A stretch of DNA of 64,000 bases from Rhizobiaceae bacterium (GTDB taxonomy: Bacteria; Pseudomonadota; Alphaproteobacteria; Rhizobiales; Rhizobiaceae): the NCBI GenBank assembly GCA_023953845.1, contig JAMLJC010000001.1:3730501-3794500 (forward strand), written 5' to 3'. The position numbers were made by a program, and so were the translations under genes. This document shows positions 27,834-37,693 of this stretch, piece after piece. The stretch's first letter is position 1. The number at the start of each line of letters is the position of its first letter. Below the pieces are notes generated by a model. It did no database searches. It saw only the letters and a program-made list of their open reading frames with translations, and was not told the DNA's origin.

Positions 27834-28852
27834 GCCGATGCCGTCGAGTGGTCGGCCAACTGCCGGGCAAGCTTCAACGCGGCGATGAAGCTGTCTGCTT
27901 TCGCCTGTCCCGTTCCCGCAAGGGCAAAAGCCGTTCCATGGTCCGGCGAGGTTCGGATGAACGGCAGGCCGAGCGTTACATTCACCGTGTCGTCGAAGCC
28001 GAGCGCCTTTGCCGGGATCAGCGCCTGATCGTGATACATGCACACCGCCGCGTCATAGGTCGCCCGCGCGGCGGCATGGAACATCGTATCCGCGGGGAGG
28101 GGACCAAACGCATCGATTCCCGCCATCCGGCATCGTTCGACGGCCGGTTCGATTGTTTCGATATCTTCCCGGCCCATTGCGCCGCCTTCGCCGGCATGCG
28201 GATTGAGGCCGCTGACGGCAATCCGCGGGCGGAGAATACCGAAGCGTTCGCGCAAATCCCGCGCGGTGATCTCGATCGTTCGCGCAACGACGTCCGTAGT
28301 GAGCAGTTGCGGAACGGCTGCGAGGGGGACATGGATCGTGACGGGCACGGCACGGAGGTCCGGGCCGGCCAGCATCATCACAGGCATGACACGCCGTCCG
28401 GTGTGCTGCTCGGCGAGATAGGCCAGATACTCCGTATGGCCGGGAAAACTGAAGCCGGTGTCGTAGAGAGATTTCTTCGCGATCGGTCCTGTCACCAGCG
28501 CGGCCGCTGCTCCCGCGAACGTGTCCTCGACGGCCTGATCGATCGCTTCGACGATTCCCGGCGAATCGGCGGGATCGGACAGGCCGGCCTTGCCGGTGAA
28601 GCGGTTCTTCAGCGGCATGACGGGCAAACCCGTATCGAATGCCTCCATGCTTTCCGCACGTTCGACACGCGCGATCGGGACATCGAGCCCGAGCCCGGCG
28701 GCGCGCTCAGCAAGAAAATCCGGATCGCAAACAACGTAGAAAGGCGGCAGCGCCAACGTGTGCCGCATCCTCCAGGCCGCGAGCAATATATCTGGACCGA
28801 TCCCGGCAGGATCGCCCGCAGTCACGACAAGTGGCTTCTGCTGCCTGCCCAA
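27830..28852 (-). CDS. pdxA: 4-hydroxythreonine-4-phosphate dehydrogenase (vitamin B6 synthesis)
   Basis: About 340 residues. Marks are [13 protein letters not shown] near the N-terminus and the metal-binding His in [19 protein letters not shown] and [11 protein letters not shown] start it at the TTG at 28852 ([10 protein letters not shown]), which has GGAG four bases upstream and the usual distance to GDPAGIG. The open frame continues to 28981, but those 43 codons come mostly from the transposon-like element and should not be counted. The element has moved the gene 262 bp further from surA. The gene overlaps rsmA by 4 bp. Confidence 0.93.
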   Translation of the reverse strand: MGRQQKPLVVTAGDPAGIGPDILLAAWRMRHTLALPPFYVVCDPDFLAERAAGLGLDVPIARVERAESMEAFDTGLPVMPLKNRFTGKAGLSDPADSPGIVEAIDQAVEDTFAGAAAALVTGPIAKKSLYDTGFSFPGHTEYLAYLAEQHTGRRVMPVMMLAGPDLRAVPVTIHVPLAAVPQLLTTDVVARTIEITARDLRERFGILRPRIAVSGLNPHAGEGGAMGREDIETIEPAVERCRMAGIDAFGPLPADTMFHAAARATYDAAVCMYHDQALIPAKALGFDDTVNVTLGLPFIRTSPDHGTAFALAGTGQAKADSFIAALKLARQLADHSTASA

Positions 28853-28879
28853 GATGCTCCGAAATGTCGTAAGGCCTAG

Positions 28880-29141
28880 GGTCAGGATCTGTTGATTTGA
28901 CTGGAATGGTCGGAGCGGATTTGTACGGATGCGCGAAGCAAGGCCGCAGGAAGGCTGAAGCCTTTCAAGGCGTTGCGACAAGCAAGCCCGTGCAAATCAG
29001 CCCGATCCGAAGGACGATCGATATGGCGTCGATCTGCTACGTCAAAGCCTTCGACCGGGGCAGTTACCCCGTTCCTCAGGCTTTTCCTTGCATCTCGTGC
29101 CATCTCGAACGCCATTCCAGTTAAATTAACAGGTCCTGACC
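28880..29141. mobile_element. MITE-like element, 262 bp, between surA and pdxA
   Basis: The ends are inverted repeats of 30 bp agreeing at 27 positions (28880-28909 and 29112-29141), starting GGTCAGGA and containing ACTGGAATGG. The 4-bp sequence CTAG lies directly outside both ends (28876-28879 and 29142-29145), a likely target duplication. A 77-codon minus-strand frame inside has no transposase motif. Removing the element and one CTAG restores a 23-bp surA-pdxA gap. CTAG fits the YTAR duplications of IS5-group elements, but the family is uncertain. Confidence 0.85.
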
Positions 29142-30092
29142 CTAGCGCTTGACGATCTTGGCTTTCTCGCGCAGCTCCTGCGTATAGGTGCTGCTGAGTT
29201 CGTCCGCGCTGCTGTTTTTGCCGGACTCGGCCTGGAACGTCAGCTGCGCCACACGATCGTCCGATACTTCGCGCGCGCTGCAGATGCCGATGAATTCCAC
29301 GCCGCGCTCGGTTTCGCGAACCTGCGTCGCGGCGCCGGCCTTCGTCGCCTTGATCGGCTCCGCCCAGTCGGACGGAAGCTGCGGTTCGAGCACGCGACCC
29401 AGGTCACGCACGGTGACGTCGATCAGACCCTTTGCAAAGGAGCGCGTCGTATCGCAGCTACGGAAACGCATGCGCATGGCCTCGGCTTCACGCTTGCGCT
29501 TCGCGATCAGGCTGCGCTGGCCCGCCGGCACGACGAAAATCACCTGCTGCAGCATGTACTCCGTCGCCTTGGGCTTGGAGCCGCCCTGCTGCATCATCTT
29601 GCGGACCGCTTCCTGCTCGCTGGTGCCGCTGCCCTTGCCCACGGCGCGGCTGCGCGCGCCGAGCGCCTGATTCCAGCCCATCTGCGAGCGGATATAATCC
29701 TTGAAGTGCGATTTGGTCACGCCGGACTGGGCGAGAATCTGGTCGAGCGCCTTGAGCGGCATCTTGTTGTTGGAGGCAAAGCGCGCATAGGCATCATCGA
29801 CCTGTTGATCGGTGACCTTGATGCCGAGGCGTGCGACCTCGGCGTTGCGCAGCGTCTGGTCGATCATCGCATCGGCCGCGCTGTCCTTGCCACGCTGCAG
29901 CTTGATGAAGGCGGCGCGTCGCTGAATGTCATAGCTGGTGATCGGAATGTTGTTGACGATATACTTGATCTCGCTCGCCTGAGCGGCAGTTACCAGTGAA
30001 GGCATGGACGGCAGGGCAGGCGCAGTGAAAACCGCCGCCAACGCTGCTGCAAAACCAATCATCCGCGGTGAGAACATCGCGATCTTCCCCAT
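29142..30092 (-). CDS. surA: SurA-type periplasmic chaperone / peptidyl-prolyl isomerase
   Basis: About 316 residues from the ATG at 30092 (MGKIAMFSPRMIGFAAAL); a second ATG at 30077 is possible. A signal peptide ends near AAQASEIK. The SurA N-terminal domain follows (VNNIPITSYDIQRRAAFIKLQR), and the parvulin-like region is divergent. It escorts outer membrane proteins such as LptD across the periplasm. It lies 142 bp after lptD. Its TAG stop is part of the CTAG site where the MITE-like element inserted. Confidence 0.88.
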   Translation of the reverse strand: MGKIAMFSPRMIGFAAALAAVFTAPALPSMPSLVTAAQASEIKYIVNNIPITSYDIQRRAAFIKLQRGKDSAADAMIDQTLRNAEVARLGIKVTDQQVDDAYARFASNNKMPLKALDQILAQSGVTKSHFKDYIRSQMGWNQALGARSRAVGKGSGTSEQEAVRKMMQQGGSKPKATEYMLQQVIFVVPAGQRSLIAKRKREAEAMRMRFRSCDTTRSFAKGLIDVTVRDLGRVLEPQLPSDWAEPIKATKAGAATQVRETERGVEFIGICSAREVSDDRVAQLTFQAESGKNSSADELSSTYTQELREKAKIVKR

Positions 30093-30234
30093 TCCCGATC
30101 GACCTGAAGACTCGCCTTGCCTAGTACTCCTATGCGGCGAAACCATGTCGTTTGCTACGGTGCCTCCCACCGCGAAAGCAAGGATAATACGCCAGAACTC
30201 CGCAAGATTTGATTGTTTTCCCGCTGGCGCTGGA

Positions 30235-32580
30235 TCACGTGCCGCTGCCGATGTCGCCCAGCGTACGGAATGAAAGATTGAAGCCGATGCTTGTCGACGT
30301 TTCCTGATCGAAGCGGCTGGTCGCCTGCGAGAAGGTCATCATGTAGGTGAAGCACTCGTCGCTATAGGAGAAACCGACCCCTCGATTGAGCAGCGTGTCG
30401 CTTTCGAGGTCGTAGGTTCCCGAAGCGAATACCCTCCAGGTATCGGTCAGTTTGGCGGAGGCGCCGCCCGACACTTCGGCCCGGTCGACATCGAAGCCAT
30501 AAAGCGGCTGCTTCTGGATATAGGCGTACTTGGCGCTGACGGTGAACCGTGCCGTCGCATAGGCTGCCCGCAGTTCGCCGCGGCGCATATCCAGCGTGTC
30601 CTTGTCGAGGCGCGTGCTGACCGATGCGGAAAGGCCGAAGGGCGCGGCGAAGCCGACGAGACCGACATAGTCCGACGTATCCGTGTCCAGCCCGGAATAA
30701 GCTCCGGCATTGACGACGTCCGGCGATGCGAAGGAATTGTGTCCCGCAAGGTGATAGGACTGCCCGAAGATGGCGTTGGTCGCCCAGCCATTGCCGTATG
30801 TGCCGGCATAGCGGAAACCGAGATTGGCGCGCGTGCCGCCCTCGATCCGGTCGTAGCCGGAGAACTTGTCACGCTCGAACAACGTCGTGGCGTCGAAGAC
30901 GAAGCTCTGCGCGTCCTCGTTCAGCACTGTCAGTTCGTCGCTGTAGGGCTCGTCGGGCCGCGCGAAGATCTGCGCGACCGGCTCAAGGACGTGGGTGGAA
31001 CTCGTGGTTGAGAAGAGCACCGGCCACCGCACGTCGAGCCCCGCCGTCGCCATGTAGCGGTAGAGCGCCGAGCGGATATCCGCCTCGACATTGAGCTGCG
31101 CCGCCATCGCGTCGATGCTCGCCTGCGAAGCGCTGGCGATGTCGGCATAAAGGGCGTCGCCCTGCACATGCAGCGAGGGCGTGACGACAAGGCCGCCGCC
31201 GGTCACGACCGATCGCCGCCACTCGGCTTCCGCTGTGACTCGGGAGTTCAGGCCGTCCGCGCCGCGCACGACCGGCGTCGTCAGCGTCACGTCCTGCTCG
31301 TCCCGGGATATGACGCGGGAATTGACGTCGATGTTCAGTTCGCCGCCCGCGATCGGCTCGTCGGGCGTGTAGGAATAGTCGAAGGAAGGCAGCGCCCACG
31401 CCTGCTTCTCGTCACGCCCGTCGAAGACATCTTCCTGCACGTCGAACTTCATGGCCCGAAGGTCGAAATAATTCCGGTCGTTGAGGCCAGTCAGATAAAC
31501 TTCGTTGCGGATGACGTAGTCGCTAAAGCCGTCGATATCGTAGGTGTAGGAAAAGTTCTTGTCGGTCTGGGCCATGACGTCCCAGCCGAAATTCCAACGG
31601 GAATTGAGCGCAAAATCACCTTTGCTGCCGACCATGCCGCGGAAACGGTTGGGGTCGATGTCGGTGCCCCGATCGACTGTGTTGACGTTGAAAGCGGCCG
31701 GATCGGACTGGTAAATGCCGGCCATTTTCAGCGTATACTGGCCGCTCTCGAAACGCTGCCGCCACTCGGCCTCGCCGAGGAATCCCTGTCTCGAAAGACC
31801 CGTGCCGGTCACCGTCAGGTCGTAGGTAGGCGAGAGCGCGAAATAGTAGGGGATTGACAAGCCGTACCCCAGTTCGGACTTGTACGAGACGCCGGGGAAC
31901 AGGAAGCCGGACTTGCGCTTGACGGTCGGATCGGGGATCTCGAAGGCTGGCAGGAACGCGATCGGCAATCCGAACATCTCGAAGCGCGGCTTCTCGAACC
32001 GCACGATCTTGGTCTTGCCGTTCCAGATGATCTTCTGCGATTTGATCCGCCACACCGGCGCCCTGTCGGGATTGTCCTGGCAGGGTTCGCATGCCGTATA
32101 AATACCGTTGTTGAACGTCGTCAGCACGCCGCTGCGGCGCTCCGCGCTCTCGGCCCCGAAGTAGGTCTTGTCGCTTGTGACGACCTGCAGGGCATTGACG
32201 AAACCGTCCCCGAAATCGTCGGTGATATCGATTTCGTCAGCGTAGAACTTGGTGCCGTCCTGATCGACGATCTCAACCTTGCCGACAGCCAGCAGCCGGC
32301 CCGTCTGGCGGTTGTAGATAACACGCTCGGCAACGAGATTGTTGCCGCCATATTCGATCTGCACTCCGCCGACCGCGGTAACAGTCGACATGTCCTGATC
32401 ATAGACCAGCGTGTCGGCTTCCAGCAGCATCTGCGAGCCCGACGGCACGGCCTGATCGACATTGAGGCTTTGGGCATGCAGCGGGACTGCCGCATAGGCG
32501 ACGACGCAAACCATCGCCGTGGCTCCGAGCAGGCGGGCCAAGCGGCGCGGCTTTGATCCGAGGGCCAACGGCGAGCCCAC
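30235..32580 (-). CDS. lptD: LPS-assembly outer membrane protein LptD
   Basis: A 781-residue beta-barrel that inserts lipopolysaccharide into the outer leaflet. A signal peptide (AMVCVVAYAAVPLHAQS) is followed by an LptA-like N-domain (LLEADTLVYDQDMSTVTAVGGVQIEY), the CEPCQ Cys pair near residue 140, and the barrel. The start is a GTG at 32580 that shares its G with the lptG stop TAG, so translation is coupled. The signal peptide confirms that this start region is right. Confidence 0.95.
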   Translation of the reverse strand: MGSPLALGSKPRRLARLLGATAMVCVVAYAAVPLHAQSLNVDQAVPSGSQMLLEADTLVYDQDMSTVTAVGGVQIEYGGNNLVAERVIYNRQTGRLLAVGKVEIVDQDGTKFYADEIDITDDFGDGFVNALQVVTSDKTYFGAESAERRSGVLTTFNNGIYTACEPCQDNPDRAPVWRIKSQKIIWNGKTKIVRFEKPRFEMFGLPIAFLPAFEIPDPTVKRKSGFLFPGVSYKSELGYGLSIPYYFALSPTYDLTVTGTGLSRQGFLGEAEWRQRFESGQYTLKMAGIYQSDPAAFNVNTVDRGTDIDPNRFRGMVGSKGDFALNSRWNFGWDVMAQTDKNFSYTYDIDGFSDYVIRNEVYLTGLNDRNYFDLRAMKFDVQEDVFDGRDEKQAWALPSFDYSYTPDEPIAGGELNIDVNSRVISRDEQDVTLTTPVVRGADGLNSRVTAEAEWRRSVVTGGGLVVTPSLHVQGDALYADIASASQASIDAMAAQLNVEADIRSALYRYMATAGLDVRWPVLFSTTSSTHVLEPVAQIFARPDEPYSDELTVLNEDAQSFVFDATTLFERDKFSGYDRIEGGTRANLGFRYAGTYGNGWATNAIFGQSYHLAGHNSFASPDVVNAGAYSGLDTDTSDYVGLVGFAAPFGLSASVSTRLDKDTLDMRRGELRAAYATARFTVSAKYAYIQKQPLYGFDVDRAEVSGGASAKLTDTWRVFASGTYDLESDTLLNRGVGFSYSDECFTYMMTFSQATSRFDQETSTSIGFNLSFRTLGDIGSGT

Positions 32581-33659
32581 TAACCGTCCTCCCTGTACAG
32601 CAGAAAAGTTACCCCGAAGAACATCGCAACCAAGACTGGAAACCAGGCCGCGACGACGGGGGGTACGATTCCCGACGACCCGAATGCCTTGACCAAAACA
32701 GATACGACATAAAGCAGAAAGCCGGCCACGATGCCACTCAAAATCAGGGGCACGGAGATGCCGAGCCGGGTGAACCGCAACGACACGGTTGCGGCGATGA
32801 TCGTCATTGCGACCAGGAGCGGCGGCAATGCCAGCAGATAATGGAATTGCATGGCGAAAGCGTTCGCCCGCAAGCCGAACGACTGCGCGACCTTGATGGT
32901 CGACGGCAAACCGTAGAGCGAGACCGTTTCCGGGGTCGCCAGCCGCTCCTGCACGAATTCCGGCCTCAGATTCGTCGGCACGCGGAGGTTCGCAACCTTC
33001 GATTCGTGCGTGCCGTCCGTATAGCGCTCGACATTGGCCAGTTCCCAGTAGCCGTCCCTCAGATAGGCGCGGGCCGCATCGAGCCGCTCGGAAATGGTGC
33101 CTTGCTTGTCGAGAACGAAGAAACTAGCGTCGGCAAGTTCCGTGCCCTGGTTGAGCGACGCGCGCGCGCCGATGATGGTATCAGCTTCCTCGGTCTTCTG
33201 CCTGAGCCATGGCACCACGTCGCCGCTTGCCGCGCTCGAGGCGCGCATGTCCGCCTCGTAGAGCTGCGAGTGGGCGAGGCCGGCCGCAGCCACGGGATTG
33301 AAGACAAGGATGACGAACAGGCCGAAAAGGAAGGCGCCCGCGCCGAGCGGCAGTAGGAATTGCCAGACCGACACGCCGGCCGCTCTCGTAATGACGAGTT
33401 CGGAGCGACGGTTCAGATTGACGAGCAGGACCATCGTTGCCAGCAGCGCCACGAACGGCACCGTCTGCTGCATGAACATCGGCACCCGCATGCCTATGAT
33501 GGCCAGCGAAAGCGGCAGGGTGAACGACGGCAAGGACGAGGTTCGGCTGGAAAACTCCGCGAAATCAATGATGAAGACGAGCGCGAAGGTGCCGACGAAC
33601 AGCCACATCACGATCGACATGTAGCGCTGGAAAAGATAGCGGCCGAGCGTCCATCCCAT
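32580..33659 (-). CDS. lptG: LPS export ABC transporter permease LptG
   Basis: A 359-residue inner membrane permease, from the ATG at 33659 (MGWTLGRYLFQRYMSIVMWLF). It has two N-terminal and four C-terminal membrane helices around a periplasmic beta-jellyroll, and the YjgQ pattern RRSELVITRAAGVSVWQFLLP. The upstream part of the open frame is an lptF shadow. ATG and the lptF stop overlap as ATGA. With LptF and LptB it extracts LPS from the inner membrane. Confidence 0.95.
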   Translation of the reverse strand: MGWTLGRYLFQRYMSIVMWLFVGTFALVFIIDFAEFSSRTSSLPSFTLPLSLAIIGMRVPMFMQQTVPFVALLATMVLLVNLNRRSELVITRAAGVSVWQFLLPLGAGAFLFGLFVILVFNPVAAAGLAHSQLYEADMRASSAASGDVVPWLRQKTEEADTIIGARASLNQGTELADASFFVLDKQGTISERLDAARAYLRDGYWELANVERYTDGTHESKVANLRVPTNLRPEFVQERLATPETVSLYGLPSTIKVAQSFGLRANAFAMQFHYLLALPPLLVAMTIIAATVSLRFTRLGISVPLILSGIVAGFLLYVVSVLVKAFGSSGIVPPVVAAWFPVLVAMFFGVTFLLYREDG

Positions 33660-34861
33660 CAGGCGTCGCCCTCCGCTATGCGGGGGCCGCCGCCGAGGCG
33701 TCTGCGCAGCGTCATGAGTCGCGCCCGGGCCCTCTCGAAGAAGGCCGCGACGGCATCGCTGAAAGCCTGGGGCGGAGCCAGCGGGCGATTCGTGGCGATG
33801 CAGAACACGCAGACTGCGGCGGTCGCCAACGGCAGGGCGTACATTGCCAGTACATAGGCGGGCTCCTGGCGCGCTTCGTTGGCGAAGAAGAACGCCATCC
33901 ATCGGATCAGCAGGCCCAGTCCGAGCGCGACCAGAATGGGATGTATCCGCGCCTGGCGGTGAGACGTGGCGTCACCGGCGACGGCAAAGGCGAGCAGCGA
34001 AAAGACGAGCGGATAGAGCCATTCCGCAAAACGCCGGTGCAGCTCTGCGCTGAATTGCTGCGGGTTGCGCTGGAAATGCCAGTCGTTCGGGTCGGGATTC
34101 ATCAGATAGGGAATGCTCCGATCCTTGGGATAGAGGACAATGCCTTCATCCTGCGAAGCGAATAGCGAGAGATCGAAAGCATAGGTATCGAAGCGGATGA
34201 TGGAAAGATCGCCGTCGGCAGGCTTGCGGTGGACGACGCCGTTCTCCATCAGGAGCGCGTTCTGGTTTGCCGCGCGCACGATGCGTCCATTTCTCGCGTA
34301 ATAGACGAGCTCTGTCTTGGTATCCCTTGAATCGGCGACGAAAATCTCGCCAAGCGTGCCGTCGGCACGTCTTTCGCCGACTTGCAGGTACAGGCCGTCC
34401 TCGACCTTGCGGAATGTGCCTTCCTGGATGATCGCCGTCACCAGATTGGCGCGGGCGTCCGCGACGAGCTCGCGCACCCGCTGGCGTGCGTAGGGGTCCA
34501 CCGTGTTGGCGATGAGGAAAGACGCGATGCTGACGCCGAGGCCGAGCAGCAGGAGCGGGCGCAGCACGGTAAGGCGCGAACTGCCGGCCGCGTTGATCAC
34601 CGCGAGCTCGGAATCGTTGTTCATCGCCGTGAGCGTCTGCGTGATGCCGATGATAATGGCGAGCGGCAGCACCTCCGGCGTGACGCTGGGCAGAATGAGC
34701 GTCGCCAACTGGAGAAAGGCAAGCACCGACTGGCCGTTCGTGGTGACCAGATCGATCTGCTCGAGCACCTGCGTCGTCCACACGATCGCCAGCGTCCAGG
34801 CAAGCGCCGTCGCGAAGATGATGAACGCGCGCCGGAATATGTAGCGTTCGATGACATTCAT
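33659..34861 (-). CDS. lptF: LPS export ABC transporter permease LptF
   Basis: A 400-residue partner of LptG, starting at the ATG at 34861 (MNVIERYIFRRAFIIFATAL). The YjgP/YjgQ pattern appears in ITQTLTAMNNDSELAVINAAG, with a periplasmic domain and C-terminal helices. A Ser/Arg-rich cytoplasmic tail of about 45 residues follows the last helix. It is the first gene of the lptF-lptG-lptD-surA-pdxA-rsmA run; the promoter should lie in the 319-bp gap upstream. Confidence 0.95.
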   Translation of the reverse strand: MNVIERYIFRRAFIIFATALAWTLAIVWTTQVLEQIDLVTTNGQSVLAFLQLATLILPSVTPEVLPLAIIIGITQTLTAMNNDSELAVINAAGSSRLTVLRPLLLLGLGVSIASFLIANTVDPYARQRVRELVADARANLVTAIIQEGTFRKVEDGLYLQVGERRADGTLGEIFVADSRDTKTELVYYARNGRIVRAANQNALLMENGVVHRKPADGDLSIIRFDTYAFDLSLFASQDEGIVLYPKDRSIPYLMNPDPNDWHFQRNPQQFSAELHRRFAEWLYPLVFSLLAFAVAGDATSHRQARIHPILVALGLGLLIRWMAFFFANEARQEPAYVLAMYALPLATAAVCVFCIATNRPLAPPQAFSDAVAAFFERARARLMTLRRRLGGGPRIAEGDA

Positions 34862-35180
34862 CGAATGGGCGGCCTCAAAATTGTATCGACAAGACACGCC
34901 AGCTCGAAGCGCCGTGCCTCATCGCGTGAATGAGCCCACCGTGAAGGCCAAATTCGGGCAGCAGCGTCAGACTGCTTCATACGCCGCATTCCCTCGTCAG
35001 GGCGATTGCGCTCATGGTGGCGCAGTGCCCGCGAACGTAGCCACAAGGCCGCTCCGTTTCAACGCGCACATCGATTGCCCGGTCCCGAGCGTCTGTCCCA
35101 CGCTCAGCGGCGATGTTGTCCGCGCTCGGCTAACAAAGCCGAAACGAACGTGGTTAAGCGTTTCTTGCCGCGTCGAAATG
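34862..35180. other. Intergenic region upstream of lptF
   Basis: 319 bp between the lptF start and the end of the PAP2 gene. No gene, repeat or RNA was recognised. It presumably holds the promoter of the LPS export operon. Confidence 0.45.
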
Positions 35181-35951
35181 TCATGCCTGCGAGCGGTCTG
35201 CTACGGCATGCCGGGACCGGTTCGCGATTTGTGCGAGCGCCATTCCGGATGCCAGGAAGATAAATCCGGTCAGAAGCCAGGAGACGAGGACATCCGACAG
35301 GAAATGCATGCCGAACGCGATGCGGAGCGTGCTCGTCAGGACGGCGGTCACGAGCGCGAGAAGCATGCCCGCCATGCGCCAGCGGCGCGGCAACAGCATT
35401 GCGAGGCACACCAGCCAGAAGCCGCCCGCAGCTTCGCCCGACGCGAAGGAGCAGTTGGTCTGGCAGTAGGACGAGATTTCTCCGGCCGGCACGAACGGCC
35501 ACTGGCCCCCGAAAAGGTCTGTCTGGAAGGGACGAGGACGTCCCCAGTGTTCTTTGAGAACGAGGTTGATCAACAGGCCGAGACAGACCGCATAGGTCGT
35601 GAGCGCGGCCAGTGCGGGCGCAAAACCCGGTGTCGCCAGCCGCGCGCCGCCTGCATACCGGCGAACGACCCAGACCGCGAGGATCACCGCTGCCGACAAG
35701 TGGAGATACTGAAGCCCGAAACGAAGCTTTTCGAGCGCCTTCGATTCATATGCGGGAAAATACGTGCAGGGCAGGCCGCCCGCGTCGGCGCAGCCGAGCG
35801 GATCGAAAAACAGCCGGCTGACTGCGATGTCGAGATAGGCGAACTGATGGAAAAGAGCGATGGCGGCCGCAGTCGACAGACCCGCGAAGAGCAGCCTCCG
35901 GAGGTCGGCGCGACGTGTCGGAACAACGGCGGTATCGGCGGTCAGGGTCAT
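35181..35951 (-). CDS. PAP2 family phosphatase, possibly lipid A/undecaprenyl-type
   Basis: About 256 residues from the ATG at 35951 (MTLTADTAVVPTRRADL), with six hydrophobic segments. PAP2 motif 1 is KEHWGRPRP and motif 3 is RIAFGMHFLSD, holding the nucleophilic His. Motif 2 reads SFASGEA in place of PSGH, so its His is replaced by Glu. The enzyme should remove phosphate from a lipid on the periplasmic side. Lying next to the LPS export operon, a lipid A phosphatase role is plausible but unproven. Confidence 0.85.
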   Translation of the reverse strand: MTLTADTAVVPTRRADLRRLLFAGLSTAAAIALFHQFAYLDIAVSRLFFDPLGCADAGGLPCTYFPAYESKALEKLRFGLQYLHLSAAVILAVWVVRRYAGGARLATPGFAPALAALTTYAVCLGLLINLVLKEHWGRPRPFQTDLFGGQWPFVPAGEISSYCQTNCSFASGEAAGGFWLVCLAMLLPRRWRMAGMLLALVTAVLTSTLRIAFGMHFLSDVLVSWLLTGFIFLASGMALAQIANRSRHAVADRSQA

Positions 35952-36180
35952 TTCCCGGCCATAAGGGGCGGCGACTTGTGCTTGAAGTGTTCGGCTCAGC
36001 TTCCGCGGGGCCGAATCTGCAGAGCGCATACGTTGTGGTTTGACGCGTAGGCAGTCTCTTGACAAGCACATGGCGGATTGGCGCATAACGCTCGATCCGA
36101 CACTGCGCCGCCGCAATTTCCATCATATCGGGCGGATCTCCCCGATCGCCCCTGTCGCATCGCGCGAAAGAACAGCAAGC

Positions 36181-37668
36181 ATGTCCAGCCTCCCGACGAT
36201 CGCCTTCACCAAATTCGCCGAACCGAAGCGCGGCAGCGTCGTGGTTCTCGCAGGCGACGGGCGGAGCATAGGCGATCGCGCCGCCTCGTCGGACCCGCAG
36301 CAGGTTCTGGCCCGGGCGTTCGGGATTTCCGATTTCAATGCCGGACTGGCCACGTTGGTGGACGTTCTGGCGCCGGCCGGAGGCAAGCTGGATCGCATCG
36401 TGGCCCTTGGCGTCGGCAAGCCGGCCGAACTCGACGAATATGCGTGGTTCAGGCTGGGCGGCACGATCGGCAGTCAGTTTCGCAAGGCGACCGACGTAAC
36501 CGTCATCGTTGACGTGAGGGACAGGGATATCAGCGCGGAGGAGGCGGCGAGCCTGGCCGGCGGTATCCTTTTGCGCGCCTACAGCTTCGACAAGTACAAG
36601 ACGAAGAAAGGCACGGACGGCAAGGACGATTCTGCGCCGCGCTTCACGATGATGGTGGCGAAGCCGGCGGCGGTGAAAAAGGCCTTCGCGTCGATCGAAA
36701 CGACCATTGCCGGCGTCGCGCTGGCCCGCGATCTCGTCAACGAGCCCGCCAACATGCTGGGACCGCGCGAGTTCGGCGAAAAGGCGAAGGAACTTGAGAA
36801 GCTCGGCGTCGAGGTCAGGATCCTTGACGAGAAGGCGATGCGCAAGCTCGGCATGGGCGCGCTGCTCGGCGTGGCACAGGGGTCCGTGAGACCGCCCTGC
36901 ATGGCCGTCATGCAATGGCGCGGCGGCAGGAAGGGCGAGGCGCCCGTCGCCTTTGTCGGCAAGGGAGTCGTCTTCGACACTGGCGGCAACTCGATCAAAC
37001 CCGCCTCCGGCATGGAGGACATGCGCGGCGATGTGGGCGGCGCGGCCGCGGTGGTCGGCGCCATGCACGCGCTGGCCGCGCGCAAGGCGAGGGCGAATGT
37101 CGTCGGCATCATCGGCTGCGTGGAGAACATGGTAGACGGCAACGCACAGCGGCCGGGCGACATCGTCACCTCCATGTCGGGTCAGACGATCGAGGTGCTC
37201 AACACCGACGCCGAGGGACGCCTCGTGCTTGCCGATGCCATGTGGTACTGCCAGCAGGAGTTCAAGCCGAAGGTCATGATCGACCTCGCCACGCTGACCG
37301 GAGCGATCATCGTGGCGCTGGGCCAGCATTACGCCGGCCTGTTCTCGAACGATGACGGATTGGCCGATCAGCTCATCGCCGCCGGCCGTGCCACCCGTGA
37401 GCGGGTGTGGCGAATGCCGCTCGGTCCCGAATACGACAAGCTGATCGACAGCAAGAACGCCGATATGAAGAATATAGGCGGCCGTTATGGCGGCGCGATT
37501 TCGGCCGCGCAGTTCCTGCAGCGTTTCGTGAAGGAAACGCCCTGGGCGCATCTCGACATCGCCGGCACCGCGATGGGAGCGCCGTCGACCGAGATCAGCC
37601 CCTCCTGGGCAACCGGTTTCGGCGTGCGGCTGCTCGATCGTTTCGTGCGCGATAATTTCGAGGCCTGA
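36181..37668 (+). CDS. pepA: Leucyl aminopeptidase
   Basis: A 495-residue M17 metallopeptidase that frees N-terminal residues. The signature [14 protein letters not shown] and the metal-binding [16 protein letters not shown] are intact. The start at 36181 ([15 protein letters not shown]) is preferred; the open frame runs 47 codons further upstream without family similarity. holC follows after 25 bp. PepA homologues can also bind DNA; nothing here shows that. Confidence 0.96.
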   Translation: MSSLPTIAFTKFAEPKRGSVVVLAGDGRSIGDRAASSDPQQVLARAFGISDFNAGLATLVDVLAPAGGKLDRIVALGVGKPAELDEYAWFRLGGTIGSQFRKATDVTVIVDVRDRDISAEEAASLAGGILLRAYSFDKYKTKKGTDGKDDSAPRFTMMVAKPAAVKKAFASIETTIAGVALARDLVNEPANMLGPREFGEKAKELEKLGVEVRILDEKAMRKLGMGALLGVAQGSVRPPCMAVMQWRGGRKGEAPVAFVGKGVVFDTGGNSIKPASGMEDMRGDVGGAAAVVGAMHALAARKARANVVGIIGCVENMVDGNAQRPGDIVTSMSGQTIEVLNTDAEGRLVLADAMWYCQQEFKPKVMIDLATLTGAIIVALGQHYAGLFSNDDGLADQLIAAGRATRERVWRMPLGPEYDKLIDSKNADMKNIGGRYGGAISAAQFLQRFVKETPWAHLDIAGTAMGAPSTEISPSWATGFGVRLLDRFVRDNFEA

Positions 37669-37693
37669 CCGGAATCGGTACTATATTGGACCT

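Noticed and set aside
28882..29115. 77-codon frame inside the MITE-like element as a real gene
   Set aside because: No transposase motif; it lies inside a non-autonomous element and ends in its inverted repeat.
35746..37551. 601-codon minus-strand frame opposite pepA
   Set aside because: Antisense shadow of pepA with no family similarity, although it is longer than pepA itself.
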